DNA of 64,000 nt, from NCBI GenBank assembly GCA_041752315.1, contig JBGSHJ010000010.1, forward strand, positions 1-64,000. The letters run 5' to 3'. This DNA is from SYFY01 sp041752315. Its GTDB lineage: Bacteria; Pseudomonadota; Gammaproteobacteria; Pseudomonadales; Azotimanducaceae. This document shows, piece after piece, positions 52,178-60,279 of the stretch. Each line of letters opens with the position of its first letter. Positions within the stretch are counted from its first letter, which is position 1. The position numbers and the translations under genes were made by a program. Under the pieces are notes generated by a model. That model worked only from the letters and a program-made list of their open reading frames with translations, ran no database searches and was not told the DNA's origin.

Positions 52178-53449
52178 ATGATCCGGTCCCTCACACTCAC
52201 CACCAGCATTGTTCTCGTTTCCGTCCTGCTATTCGACGTGGCTGCGTACTCAATGTTTCCCAGGCCGCAGACGGTCGTGCTCAGCGACTATCGCAAGCCT
52301 GGAACCTCGCACGCAAAGCAGAAACTGCGAGATAGTTACCCCTCCAATTACTACATCGCCCATCCGGTTCGCGGTCATGACATTGTTCCGGGTGTGGTGG
52401 GTCAACAGCACTACATCCACGAACTTGGATACTACGACATCTGGTCGAACGAATTGGGGTGTTTTGACGAGCCCGTAAACAGCCAGGTATTCGACAAGGG
52501 CTACATCTACCTGGCTGGCGACAGCTTCACCTGGGGGTTTACACCCTACCAGGCGCACTTCGGTTCACTGTTGCAGTCAGAAACAGGAGTCCGCACCATC
52601 AAATGCGGGGTCGCAGGAACCGGGCAACGGCATCAGTTCGACAAATTTGTCGACACCACAGCGCAGATTGGACAACTGCCTCGATTGGTCATCGTCAACT
52701 ACGTCGCCAACGACATCAACGATGACTATGCCTATCCTGGATTCACCGTGATCGACGGAAGCCTGGCGGCAATCAAGGAAATCGGGCCAGCTGACGAGTT
52801 GTTTGTAGTGTCGGTAACGGCCATTCGCCAACGCATGAACGATCACCTTCTGCCCCTGCCAACATCTGGCCGGCAAGCGGTCAAGGCGTGGTTGATCGAA
52901 CACTCCTTCACTGTGAATCTGCTGCGAACCGCTTGGAAAGCCGTGAAGGTACAGGATTCCAAGGCGGCAACTTCGACAGGTTCGGTCTCGACTGTAGGTC
53001 ACCCGCCACGAAGAGGCTTCTGGAACCTGACCGGTGACCGCGATCCTTATCCAAGCGACGTGCCCTCCATAGCGGCACCCAATCTGGCGGCCATCGAGTC
53101 CTGGCAGGAGCACGCGAGACAACACGACTATCAGTTGATCGTGTCGTTGATCGCCTATACCGGTGTTCCCGATTTCCGAAACTATTTCGGGGATCTGCGT
53201 GAGCGATTGACCCGGATGGGCGTCTGTGTGGTCGATTCATCTCTGGCGTTGGCTGAACTGGACGGTCCAAAAAGTTACTTCTGGCCCGTGGATGGTCACT
53301 TCAATCCCGACGGACATCGCTTCTACACGTCGTTCCTGACAAGCGTGCTCACTGACATGTACGGCGGCACAAACAACCACGACAGGCACCGGAACATGCT
53401 TGGACCTGCCTGCGTGCCGCAGGCAGGGGTGGAATTGCGCTTGAACTGA
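52178..53449 (+). CDS. Exported SGNH-hydrolase-like protein, paralogue of the 42332 gene
   Basis: A 423-residue protein with an N-terminal helix (TTSIVLVSVLLFDVAAYSMF). Blocks are AGDSFTWG (Ser116), YVANDINDD and VDGHFNPDGH (Asp372, His374). The stretch YPSNYYIAHPVRGHDI...YYDIWSNELGCFD...KGYIYLAGDS parallels the protein encoded at 42332 segment by segment, so the two arose by duplication. It probably acts on the same class of acylated glycan. It is last on its strand and ends just before a strong hairpin. Confidence 0.8.
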   Translation: MIRSLTLTTSIVLVSVLLFDVAAYSMFPRPQTVVLSDYRKPGTSHAKQKLRDSYPSNYYIAHPVRGHDIVPGVVGQQHYIHELGYYDIWSNELGCFDEPVNSQVFDKGYIYLAGDSFTWGFTPYQAHFGSLLQSETGVRTIKCGVAGTGQRHQFDKFVDTTAQIGQLPRLVIVNYVANDINDDYAYPGFTVIDGSLAAIKEIGPADELFVVSVTAIRQRMNDHLLPLPTSGRQAVKAWLIEHSFTVNLLRTAWKAVKVQDSKAATSTGSVSTVGHPPRRGFWNLTGDRDPYPSDVPSIAAPNLAAIESWQEHARQHDYQLIVSLIAYTGVPDFRNYFGDLRERLTRMGVCVVDSSLALAELDGPKSYFWPVDGHFNPDGHRFYTSFLTSVLTDMYGGTNNHDRHRNMLGPACVPQAGVELRLN

Positions 53450-53453
53450 CGAA

Positions 53454-53486
53454 CGCCCGGGCTCTCGGGTCCCGCCAGCCCGGGCG
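53454..53486. terminator. Strong GC hairpin between convergent genes
   Basis: CGCCCGGGCT (53454-53463) pairs perfectly with AGCCCGGGCG (53477-53486) around a 13-base loop, between the convergent SGNH and YceI genes. There is no T run, so it may be a bidirectional Rho-assisted or attenuating hairpin. Confidence 0.5.
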
Positions 53487-53492
53487 ACCGCT

Positions 53493-54083
53493 TCAGGACT
53501 TCTTGATGAGTTCCACGCTGATGGTGATGTTCACTTCGTCACCCACCATCGGTACGTACTCGCCAAGTCCCCAATCACTGCGCAGCAGTTTGCCTGTCGC
53601 GTTCAGCCCCAGGGCCGGTACCTTGCGCATCGGATGTTCAGCAGCCTTGTTCAGCGTTGCCTCAAGGGTTACCGGCTTGGTGATGCCCTTGATGGTCAGG
53701 TTTCCCGTGATACTTGCCGTGGTCTCGGAGTTCATCACGATGCCGGTGGATTCGAAGGTGATCGCAGGATTGGCAGCCGTTGCAAAAAACTTGTCGCCTT
53801 TCAGATGGCCATCAAACTCGGGCACCCGACTGTCGATGCTGTTGGCATCGATGCCGACTTTCACCGCACTCTTCGAAGGATCCTCGGCATTGAGGTCCAG
53901 GTCCACCGTGAAGGTGTTGAACCCGACCTGGGGTCGGGAAAAGCCAAGGTGCGAGTAGCTGAACGTGATGTATCCGTGAGTGTTTTCCAGGACATAAGCC
54001 CCGGTTGGCACGCCCACCGCGGCCTGCGCCAGACCGCTCATGACCAGCATCAGAAAACCCAACGACATGACTCGATTCAACAC
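53493..54083 (-). CDS. YceI-family periplasmic lipid-binding protein
   Basis: About 196 residues with a signal peptide (SLGFLMLVMSGLAQA) and a YceI lipocalin-like barrel: YVLENTHGYITFSYSHLGFSRPQVGF, VDLDLNAEDPSKSAVKVGIDANSIDS, FDGHLKGDKFFATAANPAITF, GNLTIKGITKPVTLEATLN and SDWGLGEYVPMVGDEVNITISVEL. Members bind isoprenoid or other amphiphilic lipids. The start is GTG 54083, chosen because AGGAGG lies 6 bases upstream; an ATG at 54068 is a weaker alternative. Confidence 0.93.
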   Translation of the reverse strand: MLNRVMSLGFLMLVMSGLAQAAVGVPTGAYVLENTHGYITFSYSHLGFSRPQVGFNTFTVDLDLNAEDPSKSAVKVGIDANSIDSRVPEFDGHLKGDKFFATAANPAITFESTGIVMNSETTASITGNLTIKGITKPVTLEATLNKAAEHPMRKVPALGLNATGKLLRSDWGLGEYVPMVGDEVNITISVELIKKS

Positions 54084-54201
54084 GACATCCTCCTGTTTGA
54101 TTAACCGCTTCAGCGTGCCCGGCGACAATCCAACTTGCAAGCCTTGCGAACTCACAGCAGCATCGGGTCTGCTGACCTGGCTCGAGCCTGTGGAGAACAA
54201 C

Positions 54202-54684
54202 ATGCGCCTCGCAACCTGCCTGCTTCTGACTGCCTTTGCTTCGTTGTCCTTCGCAGACACGACTGAAGAGGCCTGTCGACAGTTGATCATGGACTATGCC
54301 TGGTATCGCGATCATCCCGATGCAGACACCATCGAGGCCTATGGCGCACTGTTCACGGAAGATGCGGAACTGTCGATTCTCGGCGAGACCTACAAAGGTC
54401 GCGCGGCAATTCGCGATCGATTGACGGCCTCGACCGGCAGCACGGTCCACCTGATGTCGACCATGCGGATCACTCCCGTCTCGGAGGTCGCAGCGGTGGG
54501 AACGAGTTACGTGACCGTCTACTCGGCGCCACCCGGCGCGGGCTCGCATGAGGTTTCAGGATACGCCGCGATCGGTGAGTACCAGGACGAGTTTCGCAAG
54601 ACTTCAGACGGATGGAAGATTGCCAAACGGGTACTGGTCATGAGGCTGCGAGATGCGAACTACAAACCGGCGGGAAGCCACTGA
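54202..54684 (+). CDS. Exported SnoaL/NTF2-like protein
   Basis: A 160-residue protein with a signal peptide (LATCLLLTAFASLSFAD) and an NTF2-like domain: CRQLIMDYAWYRDHPDADTIEAYGALFTEDAELSILGETYKGRAAIRDRL, then a strand-rich C-terminal half (YQDEFRKTSDGWKIAKRVLVM). The fold hosts polyketide cyclases, isomerases and binding proteins, so function is open. The start at 54202 has GGAG at 6-7 bases. It is divergent from yceI. Confidence 0.85.
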   Translation: MRLATCLLLTAFASLSFADTTEEACRQLIMDYAWYRDHPDADTIEAYGALFTEDAELSILGETYKGRAAIRDRLTASTGSTVHLMSTMRITPVSEVAAVGTSYVTVYSAPPGAGSHEVSGYAAIGEYQDEFRKTSDGWKIAKRVLVMRLRDANYKPAGSH

Positions 54685-54711
54685 CCCGGGGATTCGGTTG
54701 ATCCACCGCAG

Positions 54712-55848
54712 TCAATCTTCAACAAATCCCGCCAGGCGCTCGGCTGCCTCGGCAAAATCTGCCATGAAATCCGCAACCACAGTGCGTGCAGAGACACTCT
54801 CGTTCATCAGGCCGACACCCTGTCCCACCCAGTATGTCGATAACGCCTTTGCACCGGGATCTCCAGCCAGGGCCAGCTTGTCGATCTTTGCAAGCGCCGG
54901 ACCACTGACGAGCCCTTGCAGGGGCATGGGCAACGGCTCTGGTGCATCCGGGGACTGCCAGGCGTCGGTCCATGGCGAACGCAACTGACGGGTGTACTTG
55001 CCGGTTCGGCTACGTGACCTGACGGTCTGGTTGGAGCCGGCACTGAGCATCTTTTCCTTGATGACCGGATGGGTTTCCGCCTCCTGGGTAGTCAACCAGA
55101 CCGAGCCTGTCCAGACACCCTGTGCGCCCATTGCCATGCACGCAGCCATCTGCCGACCGGTGACGATGCCACCAGCGCCCAGAACAGCCACTTCCGGGTA
55201 CTGTCGGAGCGCCCGCACGATCTCCGGTACCAGCACCATCGTCGCGATCTCGCCACAGTGTCCGCCGGCTTCGCCACCTGCGGCAATGACAATGTCCAGA
55301 CCAAGTTCTGCGTGTTTGATCGCATGTTGTTTGCTGCCTGCCAGGGCGCCCACCAGGATCCCGCGCTGACGCGCCCCTTCGAGCATGAACGGAGGAGGCA
55401 CGCCAAGTGCGTTGACCACCAGTCTGATGGGGTGTTTGAAGGCGGTATCGAGTTGCCGCGACGCGCCCGCGGCACGCAGGTTGTCGCCGAAGTTGGCCGC
55501 GATCTGCCGATCCCACAGATCATGGGTCGCGATTCCATGTTCGGCAAGCACACGCTCGACGTATCGTTTGTGGGCCTCGGGAATGCGTGCGGCGATATCT
55601 TCCGGTGTCATGCTCCCTGTCCGGTCATCCATGCTGGTCGGCACGATGAGATCGACTCCGTACGGTTTGCCGTCGACGTGCTCATCGATCCACGACAGTT
55701 CGATTTCCAGAGATTCCGGTGTGTGACCTACCGCGCCAAGCACTCCCAGACCACCCGCCTTGCTGACCGCCGCCACCACGTCCCGACAGTGGCTGAATGC
55801 AAACAGGGGGAACTCGATACCGAGTTTCTGACAGATAGGTGATTTCAC
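54712..55848 (-). CDS. Nitronate monooxygenase-family flavoprotein
   Basis: A 378-residue TIM-barrel FMN enzyme of the 2-nitropropane dioxygenase family. Typical segments: FPLFAFSHCRDVVAAVSKAGGLGVLG, LVVNALGVPP, IVIAAGGEAGGHCGEIATMVLVPEIV and VAVLGAGGIVTGRQMAACMAMGAQGVWTGSVW. Members oxidise nitronates or reduce enoyl-CoA/ketone substrates, so the activity is uncertain. The start is placed at GTG 55848 because AGGAG lies 6 bases upstream; the frame also has ATG 55869. It is the third gene of a minus-strand run after the molybdenum hydroxylase and MoaD-like genes. Confidence 0.85.
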   Translation of the reverse strand: MKSPICQKLGIEFPLFAFSHCRDVVAAVSKAGGLGVLGAVGHTPESLEIELSWIDEHVDGKPYGVDLIVPTSMDDRTGSMTPEDIAARIPEAHKRYVERVLAEHGIATHDLWDRQIAANFGDNLRAAGASRQLDTAFKHPIRLVVNALGVPPPFMLEGARQRGILVGALAGSKQHAIKHAELGLDIVIAAGGEAGGHCGEIATMVLVPEIVRALRQYPEVAVLGAGGIVTGRQMAACMAMGAQGVWTGSVWLTTQEAETHPVIKEKMLSAGSNQTVRSRSRTGKYTRQLRSPWTDAWQSPDAPEPLPMPLQGLVSGPALAKIDKLALAGDPGAKALSTYWVGQGVGLMNESVSARTVVADFMADFAEAAERLAGFVED

Positions 55849-55878
55849 CAAAGTCTCCTCAAGGAACATGGGAAGGAC

Positions 55879-56121
55879 TCAGCCGCCTTCGATGCGGGGT
55901 AGAAAATGAACTTCGCTGTCCCGGCCGATCGGTTCGAGGAAGGCGTCCTGATAGATCAGTCCGTCAATCGCAACGGAAGCCTTGTCGAGTTTCTCCCGTA
56001 TACCGGGATAGCGGGATTCAAGCGCGGCCAGCAGGTCGCGGTAATTGGCCGCGACCACGGACGCTTCCCGTACACCAGCGGTGTACGGAAGAACGTTCTC
56101 GGGGAAACAGACGCGGGCCAT
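55879..56121 (-). CDS. MoaD/ThiS-like sulfur-carrier protein
   Basis: An 80-residue beta-grasp protein ending in RIEGG, the diglycine tail that is thiocarboxylated in MoaD and ThiS. The segment DLLAALESRYPGIREKL and EVHFLPRI also fit. In a molybdenum-enzyme context it could supply sulfur to molybdopterin synthesis or act as a dedicated carrier. It begins 10 bases after the molybdenum hydroxylase stop, on the same strand, with no clear ribosome site of its own, so it is probably translated by coupling. Confidence 0.8.
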   Translation of the reverse strand: MARVCFPENVLPYTAGVREASVVAANYRDLLAALESRYPGIREKLDKASVAIDGLIYQDAFLEPIGRDSEVHFLPRIEGG

Positions 56122-56131
56122 GCCGCGTCAA

Positions 56132-58393
56132 TCAGCTTTGCGCTTCGATCGCAGCCAGCACACGGGGAGGTGACAGCGGCAGATCAGGCACGATGAACCC
56201 CAGTGCCGAGCGCGCCGCATTCGAGCACGCCGCCAGCGGAGCGATGATGCCGGTCTCGCCAACACCACGAACGCCGAACGGGTGGGTCGGGTTGAAGACC
56301 TCGATGATCTGCGTATCGATCATCGGCAGGTCGGACGCGACCGGCATGCGATAGTCCAGGAAACCGGCGTTTTCCATGATACCGTCCTTGTTGAAGAGGT
56401 ACTCTTCATTCAAGGCCCAGCCTAGGCCCTGGGAGGCGCCACCCTGATACTGTCCTTCGACGTAGGCCGGGTGAATGGCCTTGCCTGCATCCTGAATGGC
56501 CGTGAACGAAAGCACGTCCACCTTGCCGGTTTCCCGGTCAAACGCCAGATCCACGATATTGCAGGCAAAACTTGCTCCTGCACCTTGCGCATTCAGCGAG
56601 GCACGACCGGAAATCGGACCACCTGTTCGGGCCGACTTTGCAGCGATCTCCGCCAGCGAGAGCGGTTTGAGGTCCGCATTCACACCTGGCCTCGGCACCA
56701 CTTTTCCGTCCTTCCACTCCACCTGGTCCGCATCGATTCCCCAGGTGGCCGCAACCCGGTTCTTGCACTGCGCAATCACGTCTTCACAGGCACGAATAAC
56801 CGCCATGCCCGTTGCAAACGTTGTTCTGGAACCACCTGTCACGTTGCAGAAACCGGTGCTCTCGGTGTCGCCAACAAGGGCGCGCACACGCTCGTACGGC
56901 ACCCCCAGGGTTTCTGCCGCCATGATGCACATGGACGCGCGTGAACCACCGATATCCGGGCTGCCTTCAACCACGCGCACCGTGCCGTCATCGTTGATGT
57001 GCACTTCAGCGCTGGACTGCATGCCGACGTTGAACCAGAAGCCAACGGCAAACCCGCGACCTGCACCTGCGGGAATGGGCTTGGTCCAGTTTGGGTGTGC
57101 CTTGGCGGCCTGCAGGCATTCCTTGAAGCCGATGACGGGAAACTTTGGACCGTACGATGCCTGGGTACCTTCTTCAGCCGCATTTTTCATCCGCAGGTCG
57201 ATGGGATCCATACCGAGCCGGATGGCAATTTCGTTCAGCGCCACTTCCATGCAATGCATGGACTGCGGAGCGCCGGGTGCCCGGTAGGCCGCAACCTTCG
57301 GCTTGTTGTTCAGCACGTCAAACACTTCGACCTTGAAATTCGGGATCGTGTACGGCGCAAATATGGCCATCGCAGCCGGACCGACAGGCGCACCGGCGAA
57401 GGCGCCTGCCTCCATGGCTATCCAGGCTTTTGCCGCCGTGATCGTGCCGTCTTTCTTCGCACCCACCTTGATGCGCGCAATGGATCCGGACGTGGGACCG
57501 GTCGCACGGAAAACTTCCTCCCGGGTCATGACCATCTTCACGGGACGACCGGATTTTTCAGCCAGCAGGATGGCCAGTGGTTCGAGATAGACCACCGTCT
57601 TGCCGCCAAAACCACCGCCGATTTCGGTTGCGATGAAACGCAGATCGGAGATCGAGCGACCAAGGATCTTTGCCGCCTGGGCACGGGTATCAAAATGACC
57701 CTGGGTGGCGAGCCACACCGTTGCCTGACCGGTTTCATTGATGGTCGCGGTGCAGGCATGGGGTTCGATGTAACCCTGATGCGCCATGGGCAGGCGGTGT
57801 TCGCTCTCGTGAATGATGTCCGCTGCTGCAAAACCTTCGTCCAGATCCCCTCGCGCCAGGGTCATCACCGAAGCGATGTTGCTGGGCCGGGTGGCCTTTT
57901 CCGGCAGCCCCTTGGTGAAGTTGTTGGCGTTGAGCAACGGTGCGTCTTCTTTCATCGCGTCCAGAATATCGAGCACCACAGGCAACTTTTCGTATTCGAC
58001 CCTGATCGCGGCCAGAGCCGCTTCGGCGATGCTCTGGGATTTGGCGGCAACTGCAGCCACCGCATGACCGTGATAGTAGACCTTGTCCCGTGCCATCACG
58101 TTCTGGGCGACGTCGGCGACATCACCACCACCTTCTCCACCAATCTCGCCACTTTCGGACTGCGGAAAATCCGCGCCGGTGATTACCGCGTAAACGCCAT
58201 CGATCGCCCGTGCAGCCGACGTGTCGATCGACTTGATGCGGGCATGGGCAACCGTGCTGCGCAGGACCCGTCCAAAGATCATGTTGGGCAGATTGATATC
58301 GGCGCCATACTGGGCGCGCCCGGTGACCTTGTCCGCGCCATCCGGTCGCACGGGTCGGGAACCCACTACTTTGTAATCAACGGCTTCGGCCAC
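56132..58393 (-). CDS. Xanthine-dehydrogenase-family molybdopterin-binding subunit
   Basis: About 753 residues, the large Mo-MCD-binding subunit of molybdenum hydroxylases (CoxL/XdhB/HcrA type). Visible: VVGSRPVRPDGADKVTGRAQYGADINLPNM, GGGFGGKT, a catalytic-type GVGETG near the C-terminus and MHCMEVALNEIA. The start is placed at GTG 58393 because AGGAG is 8 bases upstream; an ATG at 58435 has the site too close. No FeS (CoxS-like) or FAD (CoxM-like) subunit gene is adjacent. It could oxidise an N-heterocycle, an aldehyde or reduce an aromatic CoA thioester. The MoaD-like gene and the NMO follow. Confidence 0.9.
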   Translation of the reverse strand: MAEAVDYKVVGSRPVRPDGADKVTGRAQYGADINLPNMIFGRVLRSTVAHARIKSIDTSAARAIDGVYAVITGADFPQSESGEIGGEGGGDVADVAQNVMARDKVYYHGHAVAAVAAKSQSIAEAALAAIRVEYEKLPVVLDILDAMKEDAPLLNANNFTKGLPEKATRPSNIASVMTLARGDLDEGFAAADIIHESEHRLPMAHQGYIEPHACTATINETGQATVWLATQGHFDTRAQAAKILGRSISDLRFIATEIGGGFGGKTVVYLEPLAILLAEKSGRPVKMVMTREEVFRATGPTSGSIARIKVGAKKDGTITAAKAWIAMEAGAFAGAPVGPAAMAIFAPYTIPNFKVEVFDVLNNKPKVAAYRAPGAPQSMHCMEVALNEIAIRLGMDPIDLRMKNAAEEGTQASYGPKFPVIGFKECLQAAKAHPNWTKPIPAGAGRGFAVGFWFNVGMQSSAEVHINDDGTVRVVEGSPDIGGSRASMCIMAAETLGVPYERVRALVGDTESTGFCNVTGGSRTTFATGMAVIRACEDVIAQCKNRVAATWGIDADQVEWKDGKVVPRPGVNADLKPLSLAEIAAKSARTGGPISGRASLNAQGAGASFACNIVDLAFDRETGKVDVLSFTAIQDAGKAIHPAYVEGQYQGGASQGLGWALNEEYLFNKDGIMENAGFLDYRMPVASDLPMIDTQIIEVFNPTHPFGVRGVGETGIIAPLAACSNAARSALGFIVPDLPLSPPRVLAAIEAQS

Positions 58394-58551
58394 GATACCT
58401 TCTCCTGTTCCAGATAATCTGTCTTGCGTTGTCATGCTCCACGCACGGTGCGTATACGGTGTCAGGTCTACGGCCGTCATGGATGCGCTGAATGTGATCG
58501 GGCAGAATCATAACCGCAAACAGTCGCGAATAAACCCAAGAGGACAATTCA

Positions 58552-59331
58552 ATGGCCCGCATGACCCTGACCTTCGAAGGCAATGTTGCAGTACTCAGGT
58601 TCAATCACCCGGAAGTGATGAACGCTGTCGGTCGCCAGATGCTGGCTGACCTGGCTGATTGTGTGGCGGAGATCAAACGCAGCGGAGCGCGTGCGCTGCT
58701 GCTGACAGGCGAAGGCAGGGCCTTCTGCGCCGGGGCAAATCTCCAGGACGATCCGCCTGCCGACGGTAAGCGGGCGCCTGCCGGTTCCGGCCTGCGGATG
58801 ACCTACAACCCACTGCTCATCAGCCTGCGCGAACTTCCCATGCCCATGGTGACCGCGGTCAACGGCGCCGCCGCTGGTGTCGGAATGAGCTTTGCATTGA
58901 TGGGCGACATCGTCTGTGCGTCGAAGAATGCATTTTTTCTGCAGGCTTTTGCCCGGATCGGTCTTGTTCCCGATGGTGGTTCCACCTTCCTGCTGCCTCG
59001 TCTTGCCGGCTGGGGACGAGCCATGGAGCTGTCGATGCTGGCGGAACGGCTGCCTGCCGAAAAAGCCATGGAGTGGGGTCTGGTCAACCGACTGTATGAA
59101 GATCCCGTGGCGCTCATGCACGGCGCCATGGAACTGGCCACCCGTCTTGCCAATGGTCCCCGTTCGATTGCCCTGATCCGCCGGCTCTATTGGGCAACAT
59201 GGAACAACAGTTATGAGCAGCAACTCGAACTTGAAGCCCAGATGCAGGACATCGCCGGCGCCTCTTCGGACTTCTCCGAAGGGGTCACGGCGTTTCTCGA
59301 GAAGCGTGATGCAAGATTCACCGGTGCCTGA
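58552..59331 (+). CDS. Enoyl-CoA hydratase/isomerase family protein
   Basis: A 259-residue crotonase. ARMTLTFEGNVAVLRFNHPEVMNAVG opens the domain, GEGRAFCAGANLQ and NGAAAGVGMSFALMGDIVCA form the two oxyanion-hole strands, and LVPDGGSTFLLPRLAGW carries the segment of the second catalytic acid. An AGAGGA site lies 7 bases before the ATG. It is divergent from the molybdenum hydroxylase operon and could process the CoA product of that or the neighbouring oxygenases. Confidence 0.92.
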   Translation: MARMTLTFEGNVAVLRFNHPEVMNAVGRQMLADLADCVAEIKRSGARALLLTGEGRAFCAGANLQDDPPADGKRAPAGSGLRMTYNPLLISLRELPMPMVTAVNGAAAGVGMSFALMGDIVCASKNAFFLQAFARIGLVPDGGSTFLLPRLAGWGRAMELSMLAERLPAEKAMEWGLVNRLYEDPVALMHGAMELATRLANGPRSIALIRRLYWATWNNSYEQQLELEAQMQDIAGASSDFSEGVTAFLEKRDARFTGA

Positions 59332-59372
59332 AAAATCAATGGCTTGACAGCAATGTCCTCATGCACAACCTC

Positions 59373-59398
59373 ACCCCGCGCACCAGAGTTCGCGGGGT
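59373..59398. terminator. Hairpin between convergent genes
   Basis: ACCCCGCG (59373-59380) pairs with CGCGGGGT (59391-59398) around a 10-base loop. It lies between the convergent enoyl-CoA hydratase and EthD-type genes. There is no T tract. Confidence 0.4.
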
Positions 59399-59496
59399 CC
59401 GGACCGGGTTTGATCTTCTGCATGACCACCCGCAGTGCAGCACGCCCGGCCTTACCGAGATCCTGCTGCAATCCGGGCGCAAGAGGTCGTGGGCGA

Positions 59497-60150
59497 TCAG
59501 GGCGCCAGGATCACCTCTTCCCTGGCCAGAAACAGCTTCACGCTGCCAGGTTCGGCAAAGTTCTGGGCGTCGGTGGACTGATCCACCGTCATCTGGCGTG
59601 ACTTCATCGCTGCCCGGGCGACGGTGACATCAGGCCACCAGATCTCCGTGATGCCGTCAAAGTCAGGTTGGATACCGGCGTAGATCGACGGCATCGGATG
59701 GCATTGAACATACGCCGTCGCACCTTCCGTCAGCGCTGCAATCGGGCCGTGGTTATGCCACCAGTGAGCCTGAAAGCTGGCGACGCTGACGCCTTTTTTC
59801 TTGCCAAAGGGAAAGACACCCTTGATCCCTTCGCCCCGCCGGTGGGATGGCAGGAGCATCACTGAGCGTTCCAGGCCCACCGACCGGCGCACTACCTGGG
59901 CGTCCGTCGACAGCAGTCCCTGCAGGGGATAACCGGCCTTGCATGCAGCCAGCGCCAGGTCAGGGTGGTCGAACCAGAGTTCAGCGACACCTGCAAAGGC
60001 AGGTGCCGCGTCACCAATCTGCTCCGCTGTGGCCCGTGTCTGCACATAGCCTCGAATCATTGGGTGCAATCTGCGGATATGCTGCTCCGCCGCCGCCCCC
60101 GACTGTACGAAAGGTACAGTTCCGGCAATAAAAAAAGAGGTTCTGAACAT
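59497..60150 (-). CDS. EthD-domain protein, tandem ferredoxin-fold barrel
   Basis: About 217 residues, starting MFRTSFFIAGTVP after AGGGGAAAAAGCG. Two halves resemble each other in the EthD dimeric alpha-beta barrel fashion: the first has HIRRLHPMIRGYVQTRA and VAELWFDHPDLALAA, the second has FQAHWWHNHGPIAAL, AYVQCHPMPS and ITEIWWPDVTVARAA. EthD proteins accompany a P450 in the ethR-ethABCD ether-degradation system of Rhodococcus, and here the divergent neighbour is a P450. The frame extends to 60231 without family similarity. Confidence 0.78.
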   Translation of the reverse strand: MFRTSFFIAGTVPFVQSGAAAEQHIRRLHPMIRGYVQTRATAEQIGDAAPAFAGVAELWFDHPDLALAACKAGYPLQGLLSTDAQVVRRSVGLERSVMLLPSHRRGEGIKGVFPFGKKKGVSVASFQAHWWHNHGPIAALTEGATAYVQCHPMPSIYAGIQPDFDGITEIWWPDVTVARAAMKSRQMTVDQSTDAQNFAEPGSVKLFLAREEVILAP

Positions 60151-60279
60151 CGCTTTTTCCCCTAGTATCAAACGCCTATTATCGTGGACGTTCGCCTGGA
60201 TCACAGCAGTCGCGAGACAATCGGTCCACAAATACCTTCATCGTGTCGGACCCAGGATAGCCAAGACCGGAGCATGTTC

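Noticed and set aside
39890..53449. Polysaccharide utilisation locus
   Set aside because: No SusC/SusD, TonB receptor, glycoside hydrolase or glycan importer is in the region; the genes fit modification better than degradation.
56999..58417. 472-codon plus-strand frame
   Set aside because: Antisense to the molybdenum hydroxylase subunit; no domain and no start signal.
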